64,000 nt of DNA, taken from contig DAIUDK010000005.1 of NCBI GenBank assembly GCA_036845725.1, positions 24,967-88,966 on the forward strand, written 5' to 3'. This document shows, one piece after another, positions 1 to 8,267 of the stretch. The stretch is from DSWT01 sp036845725 (GTDB lineage Bacteria > Chloroflexota > Anaerolineae > B4-G1 > SLSP01). Every line of letters starts with the position of its first letter. The stretch's first letter is position 1. The notes beneath the pieces were generated by a model. That model did no database searches. It was not told where the DNA came from and was given only the letters and a program-made list of their open reading frames with translations. The position numbers and the translations under genes were made by a program.

Positions 1-429
1 GTAGGTGAATTTGACGTCCTTGGCTGTGAACGGCGTGCCGTCCGACCAGGCGACGTCGGGCTTTAGCTTCCACGTGACTGATTTTCCGTCTTCTGCGACG
101 CTGCCGTTTTCCAGCGAGGGAATCTCCAAAGCCAGGAAGGGGATCAACTTGCCGTCCTCGTCGAAACTGGCAAGTGGCTCGTAGGTAATGCGTGCGGCTT
201 CCCAGTCCTTAATACTCACCGACAGGTGTGGGTTGAGCGTGGTTGGCGCTTCCCAGTACACCATGCGCAGTGTCCCGCCGATACCTCGCTGGCTGACGGC
301 GGTCGGGACAGCGGTAGGCGCAGCGGCCTCAGGTGTGGGACGTGCGCCGTTGCAGGCTGTGAGGCTCAAAAGGCTGCTGGCCACCACAAGAAATAAAAGC
401 ACTTTGTGATTAAATCTGTATCTATTCAT
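1..429 (-). CDS. Peptide ABC transporter substrate-binding lipoprotein (family 5), partial
   Basis: Amino-terminal 143 codons of an extracellular solute-binding protein of the oligopeptide/dipeptide type; the frame is still open at base 1, so the rest lies outside the window. ATG at 429-427 has an AGGAGG site about 9 bases upstream. Residues 1-26 are a lipoprotein signal peptide: Arg/Lys-containing start, hydrophobic core and lipobox L-T-A-C with Cys26. A Pro/Ala/Thr-rich tether follows, then a GGTLRMVYWE block and a WSDGTPFTAKDV block, both typical of SBP_bac_5 proteins. It should sit on the outer face of the membrane and pass peptides to a permease pair that is not in view. It follows the NRPS genes on the same strand but has its own promoter, so a role in moving the NRPS product is only a guess. 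It is a different gene from the binding protein at 24164-26197. Confidence 0.88.
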   Translation of the reverse strand, partial: MNRYRFNHKVLLFLVVASSLLSLTACNGARPTPEAAAPTAVPTAVSQRGIGGTLRMVYWEAPTTLNPHLSVSIKDWEAARITYEPLASFDEDGKLIPFLALEIPSLENGSVAEDGKSVTWKLKPDVAWSDGTPFTAKDVKFTY

Positions 430-508
430 ACTCGCGGCATCCTCCTTGTGGGACGCTTGCCCTTGCGCGAGGGCAAATCCTCGCCAGGGGTGCGTTGATC
501 ACTACACT

Positions 509-536
509 ATTGTACTCGCTTTATACTCATACTCAA
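509..536 (-). promoter_or_regulatory. Probable promoter of the peptide-binding lipoprotein gene
   Basis: On the minus strand there is TTGAGT (536-531), a 16-base spacer and TACAAT (514-509), close to the sigma-70 consensus, followed by an approximately 80-base leader to the ATG at 429. The leader contains a 7-bp hairpin (TTGCCCT at 457-463 with AGGGCAA at 470-476). The -35 element overlaps the last codons of the NRPS gene ending at 533, so the lipoprotein gene can be read independently of the NRPS line. Confidence 0.5.
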
Positions 537-3500
537 CTCAATTGACCCCCAAACCGCTGCCTGAACCCGTCAACCAGGTGCTGTTCTAGCGTGTACTGGT
601 CACTGTGCAAATCGGCGGCTTCAAATCCAAGCGCCTTGAGCTTGTAATAGTGTTGTACGCCTTCTACGACGGTCACCGGGCCGACGGTAGGGGCGAGATT
701 GTCGAAGCGCGCTGCGAGCAGTCCGGCCAGGATGCAGCCGGTGATGTCGTGAACGTCACGCCGCGCGTACCCAATCAGGGGTTCGCTCCACGATTCCGGC
801 AGGTAGGTCGTCTGCCCGATCGGATTGGGTGACTTGAGCACGCCCCCTTCGGTGAACAGGATATCACCGTCGGTGTACAGGCGGTGCAGTGCCGCCTGCG
901 AGGAGAAACAGCGCGGGCTGGAATCGTCCACGATGAGCGTGCCCGGCTGCACCTGCGCGATGTCGAGGACGTCGGGTGTGTTTGTCGCGCCGAGGATCAG
1001 CGACGCCGTATAGAACGCCGTGGGAACCTGCTGCTGTGATGCCACAATCTGCACCTCACCTGCAAAGCCGAAGTCGTGGATGATTTCCCGGCGGGCATTT
1101 TCGAGCGCATCGCGTTTGTTGTACAGATCGCACAGCAGAAGCGTTTCGGGATGCGGCAACGTGCTCAGCATCAGGCGCAGTGAGGTCAAGCCGATTGAGC
1201 CTAGCCCCAACACCCCAACCCTTTCGCGTTCCAGTTGCCGCTCGCTTTCCCGGAGGATTCTTTTCACGGCGAGGATCACGGCGGCAGAGGTGGCGGCGTG
1301 CCCGGTGGTGACTGCAGGCAGCGCCGTGTCATAGGCGCTGTTGGCGACGATGGCGCGCCCGTATTCTGTCGCTGAAGGAATCAATCCAGTCAGCGAAACC
1401 GCACGCGCGCCGAGCAGGCGCACTATGTGCAGCGCATCGATGATTTGGATAACGAAATCTTCCGGGTTATGGTATAGCTCATCGTCGAAGCGGGGCAGCA
1501 GGAGGATGGCGACACGTCCGAGCGCCGTCTCGATAATGTCGGTGAAGAGCGGCATGCCTGCGACGTGTTCGTTGAGCAACGCATCGCGCTCCGGATTGAC
1601 ACGGTCGAGGTAGCCAAGTGCCGCCGACGCCACGGGCGCGAGCTTTCCGGCAGCGAACAACGCCAACAGCGGGCGCCGTTCGATGGCAATGAATGGTGCG
1701 CTCGATGGCGCGGGCGCTTTTTGGGTAACTTCGGCTATCGGTGCAGGCGCCTCTAGCGCGCCGGCGAGTTCCGCGATGGTCGGGTGCAGGAAGAGTGTCT
1801 TGATCGAGAGCGATGTATGCAACGCTGCCGTTATCCTGGAGATCAGTTGTACGGCTTGCAGCGAGTGCCCGCCCAGATCGAAGAAGTTATCGTAGCGACC
1901 CACGTGTTCGACGTGGAGCACCTCGGCCCAGATGGTGGCGAGCTGCTTTTCCGTCTCGGTGCGCGGCACGATGTAATCCGTGGCGCTTTCCCGGCTGACA
2001 CCGAGCGCCGCGAGCGCCCTCCGGTCCACCTTGCCGCTTGCTGTGAGGGGTAAAGTATCGCGGATAACGATGCTTGTGGGAATCATATAGGCAGGTAACA
2101 TGTTTTTCAAGTGCTCGCGCAACACACTCCCTTTTAGGGTGTATCCTGCGGCTTGAGTAACATAGGCTACAAGTTGTGTGTCGTTCCCTATACTCGCGGC
2201 GACGACGATGGCGGCGTCAATCCCTGTTTGTCGTCGCAGTGCGGCCTCGATCTCCCCTAACTCAATACGGTAGCCGCGTATTTTTACTTGTTCGTCGCTC
2301 CGCCCCAGATACTCTAGCACCCCGTTGATGCGATAGCGCACCAGATCTCCGGTCCTATACATCCGCGCCTTTGGTCTATCACAGAAAGGATCGACGACGA
2401 ATCGTTCGGCGGTGAGTTCGGGATGGCCCAGGTAGCCGCGCGCCAGACATTCTCCACCGATGTAAAGTTCGCCAGGAACACCCACGGGCGTCGGTTGCAA
2501 CCAGGCATCGAGTACGTACGTGTGGACGTTGGCGATAGCATGTCCGATAGGGACGTTATCCTGTGCGTTTGCAACGGCTTCCGGTGTGGTCAAATCGTGA
2601 ACAGTGACCGTGACCGCAGCCTCCGTTGGACCATAAGCGTTGATGAGTTGTACATGGCTACCGACGTATGCATGCCATGTTTGGACATCATCTGGTAGCG
2701 CCTTTTCGCCGCCGAAGACTACCAGACGTAATGTCGGTGGTAGGTCGCTCTCTGTGCGTGCCAACATCGGAAACCCGTTGACCAGCTCACGCCAGTAGGC
2801 GGTGGGGAGATTTAGTACGTTGATCCTCGACATCTCACACGCCTGCCAAAACTTCGTAACGGAATCGATCATCTCATCTGTCCGCAGCACCAACGTTGCG
2901 CCTTGTGTCAGGCTTACATAGATTTCCTCGGCGGCAACGTCGAAACTGATAGAGGAGAATTGCAGTACTCGCTCGCCTTTCTCGATGCGATAATGCGCGT
3001 TGATTGCAGCGATCAAGTTGTGTAGCGCGCTGTGCGGGATGACCACGCCTTTGGGTACGCCCGTCGACCCTGACGTGTAGATGATATACGCGCCGTGCTC
3101 CCCGCTCACGCCGGAATCGGTATTTTCCGCGTTCTGTTGCGCGACGACGTCCCAATCCGTATCCAGACAAATCACGTATTCCGGCTGGATCGGTAGCGCG
3201 CGCGTCAATTGTGACTGTGTAACCAGGACGCGCGCCTGCACGTCTCCCAGGATCAACGCCAGGCGCTCTGGCGGATAGGCCGGATCCAGAGGCACATATG
3301 TCCCCCCGGCCTTGAGGATGCCGAGCAGGCCCACAATCATCTCCGGGCTGCGCTCTATGTACAATCCTACCGGCGTCTCCGGCCCCACGCCCAACGTTTG
3401 GAGATGATGCGCCAGTTGGTTGGCCTTGCGGTTGAGGTCGGCGTAGGTGAGTCGCCGGTCTTCGTGGATGACGGCGAGCGCCTCCGGCGTCCGCACGACT

Positions 3501-5035
3501 TGCGCCTCGAACAGGTGATGCGCGCATATGTCGCGGGGATAGTCGCGCGTTGGGCCGCGCCCGATGGCGAGCATCTGCTGGCACTCGGTCTCCGGCATCA
3601 ACGGCAGCGTGGCGATGGGCTGTTCCGGGTGGGCCAGCGCGCCCGCCAGCACCGTCTCAAAGTGCCCGGCCATGCGTTGGACCGTCGCGGCGTCGAACAG
3701 ATCGGTGTTGTACTCGAAACTGCCGCGCAGTCCCTCCGGCGTCTCTTCGATATCGAGCGACAGGTCGAAGAGCGCGGTCTGGTTGTCGATCACGTTGTAT
3801 GCAGCCGCGAGATCGCGCAGGCGCAGGTCGGCGTTGCCGTTGTTTTGGAAGGAGAACATCGCCTGAAAGAGTGGCGACCGGCTCAGGTCGCGCTCCGGTT
3901 GCAGCGCCTCCACCAGCCGCTCGAAGGGCAAATCCTGGTGGTCGTAGGCTTCGAGGGCGACGCGCCGCGTGCGGTCCAGCAGCTCGCGGAAAGTGGGTTG
4001 GCCTGCGAGATCGCCGCGCAGCGCCAGTGTGTTGACGAAGAAGCCGATCAGCCCTTCGACCTCGCTATGTGTGCGATTGGCGATGGGCGCGCCGATGACG
4101 AAATCCTCCTGACCGGTGTAGCGATGGAGCAGCACCTCGAAGGCCGCCAGCAGCAGCATAAAGAGCGAGACGCCCTCCTCTTGGGCCAGCGCCTGCGCCC
4201 CTGTGTACAGCGCAGCGGGCAGCGTGAAGCGGTGCAGCGCCCCGTTGTGCGTCTGGATGGGCGGGCGGGGCCGGTCGGTCGGCAGGTTGAGCGCCGGCAA
4301 TGGGCCGCTCAACCGTTCCTGCCAGTACGCGAGCTGGCGCTGGAGCACATCGCCTTGCAGCCATTCGCGCTGCCACACGGCGAAGTCCGCGTACTGGATG
4401 GGCAGTTCGGGTATCGACGGCGTCTGTCCCGTGACGCGCGCCGTGTACAGCGTGCTCAGTTCGCGGAAGAAAACGCTCAGCGACCAGCCGTCGAAGACGA
4501 TATGGTGGAATGTCAACTGCAGGATGTGCTCCGTCTCGTCCAGGCGCAGCAGCCGCGCGCGCCACAGCGGTCCCTGACCGAGGTCGAAGGGGACGCGCGC
4601 TTCGGCGGCGAGGTCCGCTTTAATGCCAGCATCGGGCAACGATTGCGCTTCCATAACCGTGAGTGGAACGTCCACTGCCGGGGTGACGATCTGCATAGGT
4701 TCGCCGTCTACAGCCGTGAAGGTCGTGCGCAGGATGGCGTGCCGCTGCGCGATGGCGTGCAGGCTGGCTTCCAGCGCGGCGACGTCGAGCGGGCCGCCCA
4801 ATGTCACGGCGATAGGGACGTTGTAGGTCGGCTGTCCGGGTTCCAACTGTTCATGGAACCACAGTCGCTGCTGCGCGAAGGAGAGCAGGGCCGGCCCGTC
4901 GTCGGCGCGACGCGGAATCTCCACCGGGCGCGCCTCCGGTCGTCCACGCAGGCGTTTTTCGAGCAGCGCGCGTTGGGCGGGCGAGAGCGCGTGTCTTGTC
5001 GCGGGCGCTTGCACGGCTTCGAGGATGTCAGTCAT
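533..5035 (-). CDS. NRPS module 3 (C-A-PCP) ending in an acyl-ACP-reductase-like release domain
   Basis: Terminal module of a three-gene non-ribosomal peptide synthetase; 1500 residues from the ATG at 5035, which overlaps the previous stop by 8 bases (a TTG at 5056 is possible but has no ribosome site). Order: condensation domain (about 40-480) with intact HHIVFDG; adenylation domain (about 500-1010) with YTSGSTGVPKG, NAYGPTE, YRTGD and SGKVDR motifs; carrier domain (about 1050-1110) with DNFFDLGGHSL. The substrate-pocket residues read by eye against GrsA are D-V-E-N-V-G-A-V-T-K; the acidic residue at position 239 hints at a basic amino acid, tentatively. Residues about 1121-1500 are not a thioesterase or an SDR-type reductase. 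They resemble cyanobacterial acyl-ACP reductase: TALGRVAI block, TTGH..T motif, Rossmann GLGSIG at 1277-1282, and ITGC with Cys1434 where AAR has its acyl-enzyme Cys. Inference: reductive release of an aldehyde. Confidence 0.88.
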   Translation of the reverse strand: MTDILEAVQAPATRHALSPAQRALLEKRLRGRPEARPVEIPRRADDGPALLSFAQQRLWFHEQLEPGQPTYNVPIAVTLGGPLDVAALEASLHAIAQRHAILRTTFTAVDGEPMQIVTPAVDVPLTVMEAQSLPDAGIKADLAAEARVPFDLGQGPLWRARLLRLDETEHILQLTFHHIVFDGWSLSVFFRELSTLYTARVTGQTPSIPELPIQYADFAVWQREWLQGDVLQRQLAYWQERLSGPLPALNLPTDRPRPPIQTHNGALHRFTLPAALYTGAQALAQEEGVSLFMLLLAAFEVLLHRYTGQEDFVIGAPIANRTHSEVEGLIGFFVNTLALRGDLAGQPTFRELLDRTRRVALEAYDHQDLPFERLVEALQPERDLSRSPLFQAMFSFQNNGNADLRLRDLAAAYNVIDNQTALFDLSLDIEETPEGLRGSFEYNTDLFDAATVQRMAGHFETVLAGALAHPEQPIATLPLMPETECQQMLAIGRGPTRDYPRDICAHHLFEAQVVRTPEALAVIHEDRRLTYADLNRKANQLAHHLQTLGVGPETPVGLYIERSPEMIVGLLGILKAGGTYVPLDPAYPPERLALILGDVQARVLVTQSQLTRALPIQPEYVICLDTDWDVVAQQNAENTDSGVSGEHGAYIIYTSGSTGVPKGVVIPHSALHNLIAAINAHYRIEKGERVLQFSSISFDVAAEEIYVSLTQGATLVLRTDEMIDSVTKFWQACEMSRINVLNLPTAYWRELVNGFPMLARTESDLPPTLRLVVFGGEKALPDDVQTWHAYVGSHVQLINAYGPTEAAVTVTVHDLTTPEAVANAQDNVPIGHAIANVHTYVLDAWLQPTPVGVPGELYIGGECLARGYLGHPELTAERFVVDPFCDRPKARMYRTGDLVRYRINGVLEYLGRSDEQVKIRGYRIELGEIEAALRRQTGIDAAIVVAASIGNDTQLVAYVTQAAGYTLKGSVLREHLKNMLPAYMIPTSIVIRDTLPLTASGKVDRRALAALGVSRESATDYIVPRTETEKQLATIWAEVLHVEHVGRYDNFFDLGGHSLQAVQLISRITAALHTSLSIKTLFLHPTIAELAGALEAPAPIAEVTQKAPAPSSAPFIAIERRPLLALFAAGKLAPVASAALGYLDRVNPERDALLNEHVAGMPLFTDIIETALGRVAILLLPRFDDELYHNPEDFVIQIIDALHIVRLLGARAVSLTGLIPSATEYGRAIVANSAYDTALPAVTTGHAATSAAVILAVKRILRESERQLERERVGVLGLGSIGLTSLRLMLSTLPHPETLLLCDLYNKRDALENARREIIHDFGFAGEVQIVASQQQVPTAFYTASLILGATNTPDVLDIAQVQPGTLIVDDSSPRCFSSQAALHRLYTDGDILFTEGGVLKSPNPIGQTTYLPESWSEPLIGYARRDVHDITGCILAGLLAARFDNLAPTVGPVTVVEGVQHYYKLKALGFEAADLHSDQYTLEQHLVDGFRQRFGGQLS

Positions 5036-8000
5036 TGTTCCCTGCCTGGTTGTCAATGTCGCCGAGGGCCTCGATCTCGCGGATGATCGCTTCCTCGACA
5101 GCGGCGGCCAATCCCGCCACGGTCGGCGCTTCGAAGATGGCGCGCAAGGGGATGGCGATCTGGAAACTTTGCTGCACGCGCGAAATCACCCGCGTCGCTA
5201 GCAGCGAGTGCCCGCCGAGCGCGAAGAAGTTGTCGTGGACGCCCACCTGGGTCATGCCAAGCACGCTCTGCCAGATTGCCGCCAGCGTCTCTTCGGTGGG
5301 TGTGCGTGGCGGGACGTGGGTTGCTGCTGCCTGCGTCCAATCGGGGGCGGGAAGTTTGGCGCGGTCGACTTTGCCGTTGGGCGTGAGCGGCAGGGCGTCC
5401 AGTCGCACAAAGGCGGCGGGGATCATATAGTCGGGCAGCGCGGTTTGCAGCGCCTCGCGCAGCGTGTCCGCCGTGGGCTGCTGCCCCGGAGAAGCGATAA
5501 CGTAGGCCACCAGCCGTTTGTCGCCGGGAACGTCCTCGCGGGTCACGACGACGGCGTTCTGCACCGCTGGATGCTGTTCCAAATGCGCCTCGATCTCGCC
5601 TGGCTCGACGCGATAGCCGCGAATCTTCACCTGATTGTCCAGCCGTCCCATAAATTCGACATCCCCGCTAGGCAGGTAGCGGGCGCGGTCGCCGGTTTTG
5701 TAGAGCCGCGCACCCGGTTCGTCGCTGAAGGGGTGGGGGACGAAGCGCTCGGCGGTTAATTCGGGCAGCCGCCAGTAGCCGCGCGCCAGCCCGTCGCCGC
5801 CGATGTACAGCTCGCCGGGCACGCCGGCCGGCACGGGCCGCATCGCGCGATCCAGGATGTAGACTTGGGTGTTGGCGATGGGCCGTCCGATGGGGACGGT
5901 GGCGTTGGATTGTGATCCAGCGCAAGCGAGGGTGGCGGTTGAGTGTATTGGATAGCAGCAGGTGAAGGTGGTGTTTTCGGTGGGGCCGTAGCCGTTGATG
6001 AGTGTGTGCCCCGGCTGTAGACGGTCGAGCATCTGGCGCACGTGGGCGACGGAGAGCACGTCGCCGCCCGCCAGCAGTTGGCGGACGTGGCTGAGGCTTT
6101 CGGGGTAGCTTTCCAGCATTTGGTGGAACAGCCCGGCGGTAAGCCACAGCGTCGTGATGCGTTGTTCTTCGATGAAGCGAGCCAGCTCGTCGAGCGACGG
6201 TTTGTGGGCGGGAAAGATGACGAGTTTCCCGCCGTTGAGCAGGCTGCCCCAGATTTCCAGCGTCGAAGCGTCGAAGGAGAGCGTCGCCAGTTGCAGGAAC
6301 GTTTCATCGGCGGTCAGGCTGGCGAAGTTCGTGTTTTTGACCAGTCGCACGATGGCGCGGTGGACGATGCTCGTGCCTTTGGGCGCGCCCGTTGAGCCGG
6401 ACGTGTACATCACGTAGGCCAGGCTGCCGGCGGTCGCGCCGCCGTCGAGGTTGTCATCCGCATAGGCCGAACCCGGATCATCGTCAAGATTGACGATCCG
6501 CCCGCTGTATGCAGGGAGCTTCCCCACCAGCCGCGTGTGCGTCAGGATGACCGGCGCCTGCGTGTCGTCGATCATAAACGCGAGGCGTTCCGGCGGATAG
6601 GTGGGATCGAGCGGGACATAGGCCCCGCCGGCCTTGAGGATGCCCAGGACGCCGACGATCATCTCGAACGAGCGTTCAACGTAGATGCCGACGCCGACTT
6701 CCGGCCCCACGCCCAGTTCGCGCATGTGATGCGCCAGACGGTTGGCCCGGCGATTGAGTTCAGCGTAGGTCAGCGTCGCGCCTTCGAAGCTGAGGGCCAC
6801 GGCGTCGGGCGTTTGCGCAGCCTGCGCTTCGAACAGGCGGTGGACGGGCGTCTCGCGGGGGTAGTCGGTGCGGGTGTCGTTCCACGCGACGAGGATTTGT
6901 TCGCGCTCCGCCGGAGTGAGCAGCGGGAGATCGCCGGGCGCCGATTCCGGCGCGGTGAGCATTCCTTCGAGCAGCGTGCGCAGATGTCCGAGCATCCGTG
7001 CGATAGCGTCGTCGGTGAAGCGTTGGCGACGATAGCTGATTCTGAGGCGCAGTTCCTCGCCCGGTTCAACGATGACCGTGAGTGGGTAGTTGGTCTTTTC
7101 GAGCGTGACCATGTCGGCAATGCTGAGCCGGGGATCCGCCGGTTGGACGTCCGCCTCGCCGGGATAGTTCTCGAAGACGAGCAGTGTGTCGAATAGCGCC
7201 TGGCCTTGCGGGACGTCGCTCCACCGCTGGATGTCGACCAGCTGGGCGTATTCGTAGCGGCGGGCGGCGGCCTGTTGCGCTTGCAACGTTTGTAGCCAGG
7301 GACCGAGCGCGCCGTCGTCGGGGACGTGGACGCGCGCGGGCAGCGTGTTGATGAACAGCCCGATCATCGCCTCGACGCCGTCCAACGCGGCAGGCCGCCC
7401 GGCGATCGTCGCACCGAAGAGCACGTCGACTTCGTCGCTTGGCTCGCCGCTGTAGCGGCTGAGGAGCGCCGCCCACGCGCCCTGGATGACCGTGTTGAGC
7501 GTCACTCGCTGCTGCCGGGCGAAGGCGTGCAGCGCCGTCGTCGTCGCGGTGGACAGGCGCACCTGCTGCTCGGCGTAATCGTCCGCGGCGGGGTTGGCCT
7601 CTGCCACCCGTTGGACGTGCAGCGACGTGGGCGCAGTGAAGCCGCACAGGGTCTCGCGCCAGAACGTCTCGGCCTCCTTCAGGTCTTGGGCGTGCAGCCA
7701 GGCGATGTAGTCGCGGTAGGGGCGGGGTGGCGGGAGGCGCAGGTCTTGCCCCTGGCGCGACGCCTCGTAGAAGGCGAACACGTCCTTGAGCGCCAGCGAC
7801 AAACTCCAGCCGTCGAGGAGCAGGTGGTGGAAGCTCCATACACAGCGCCACGTTTCATCTGCCAGACGGAAGAGGGTCACGCGCATCAAGGGGGCTTGGT
7901 GCAGATCGAAGCCGCGTGTTTGATCGCTCTTGAGCCAGGCCGCAAGCTTGCTCTGTTGTGCGTCGGGTGAGAGATCGCGCCAGTCGTGTGTCGTCCAGGG

Positions 8001-8258
8001 GAGCGCGGCGTGTCGCCGGACCACTTGCAGCGGTTTGTCGCGCGTCTCCCAGGCGAAGACCGTCCGCAAAACCGGATGCTGATCGATGAGGGATTGCCAC
8101 GCGCGCTCGAAAGCGGCGACGTCGAGGTCGCCGTGGAGGGTGAAGCACAGTTGCTCGAAGTACACGCCGGATTCCGGTGTGTAGAGCGAGTGAAACAGCA
8201 TTCCCTGCTGCATGGGAGAGAGCGGGTAAATGGCTTCGATGTTGTCTGGTGTGTTCAT
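5028..8258 (-). CDS. NRPS module 2 (C-A-PCP)
   Basis: Middle module of the assembly line, 1076 residues. The condensation domain (about 1-450) opens with IYPLSPMQQGMLFHSLY and has the active-site HHLLLDG. The adenylation domain (about 465-985) shows YTSGSTGAPKG, NGYGPTE, YKTGD and NGKVDR. The carrier domain (about 1000-1060) has the attachment Ser in DNFFALGGHSLL. The pocket code read by eye is D-A-L-W-L-G-G-T-F-K, close to valine/aliphatic-type codes; this needs a predictor. The ATG at 8258 has a GAGG site 8 bases upstream and starts 9 bases after the stop of module 1, so the genes are translationally coupled. No epimerisation, methylation or thioesterase domain is present. It should take the aminoacyl group from module 1 and pass a dipeptide to module 3. 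Confidence 0.92.
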   Translation of the reverse strand: MNTPDNIEAIYPLSPMQQGMLFHSLYTPESGVYFEQLCFTLHGDLDVAAFERAWQSLIDQHPVLRTVFAWETRDKPLQVVRRHAALPWTTHDWRDLSPDAQQSKLAAWLKSDQTRGFDLHQAPLMRVTLFRLADETWRCVWSFHHLLLDGWSLSLALKDVFAFYEASRQGQDLRLPPPRPYRDYIAWLHAQDLKEAETFWRETLCGFTAPTSLHVQRVAEANPAADDYAEQQVRLSTATTTALHAFARQQRVTLNTVIQGAWAALLSRYSGEPSDEVDVLFGATIAGRPAALDGVEAMIGLFINTLPARVHVPDDGALGPWLQTLQAQQAAARRYEYAQLVDIQRWSDVPQGQALFDTLLVFENYPGEADVQPADPRLSIADMVTLEKTNYPLTVIVEPGEELRLRISYRRQRFTDDAIARMLGHLRTLLEGMLTAPESAPGDLPLLTPAEREQILVAWNDTRTDYPRETPVHRLFEAQAAQTPDAVALSFEGATLTYAELNRRANRLAHHMRELGVGPEVGVGIYVERSFEMIVGVLGILKAGGAYVPLDPTYPPERLAFMIDDTQAPVILTHTRLVGKLPAYSGRIVNLDDDPGSAYADDNLDGGATAGSLAYVMYTSGSTGAPKGTSIVHRAIVRLVKNTNFASLTADETFLQLATLSFDASTLEIWGSLLNGGKLVIFPAHKPSLDELARFIEEQRITTLWLTAGLFHQMLESYPESLSHVRQLLAGGDVLSVAHVRQMLDRLQPGHTLINGYGPTENTTFTCCYPIHSTATLACAGSQSNATVPIGRPIANTQVYILDRAMRPVPAGVPGELYIGGDGLARGYWRLPELTAERFVPHPFSDEPGARLYKTGDRARYLPSGDVEFMGRLDNQVKIRGYRVEPGEIEAHLEQHPAVQNAVVVTREDVPGDKRLVAYVIASPGQQPTADTLREALQTALPDYMIPAAFVRLDALPLTPNGKVDRAKLPAPDWTQAAATHVPPRTPTEETLAAIWQSVLGMTQVGVHDNFFALGGHSLLATRVISRVQQSFQIAIPLRAIFEAPTVAGLAAAVEEAIIREIEALGDIDNQAGNND

Positions 8259-8267
8259 GGGAATGCC

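Noticed and set aside
5036..5056. TTG start of NRPS module 3 at 5056
   Set aside because: The ATG at 5035 overlaps the previous stop in the usual coupled way and has a better ribosome site.
3398..5086. 562-codon plus-strand frame
   Set aside because: It is the reverse complement of a GC-rich NRPS gene; its composition (Arg/Gln/Glu-rich, no domains) and lack of ribosome site mark it as a shadow.
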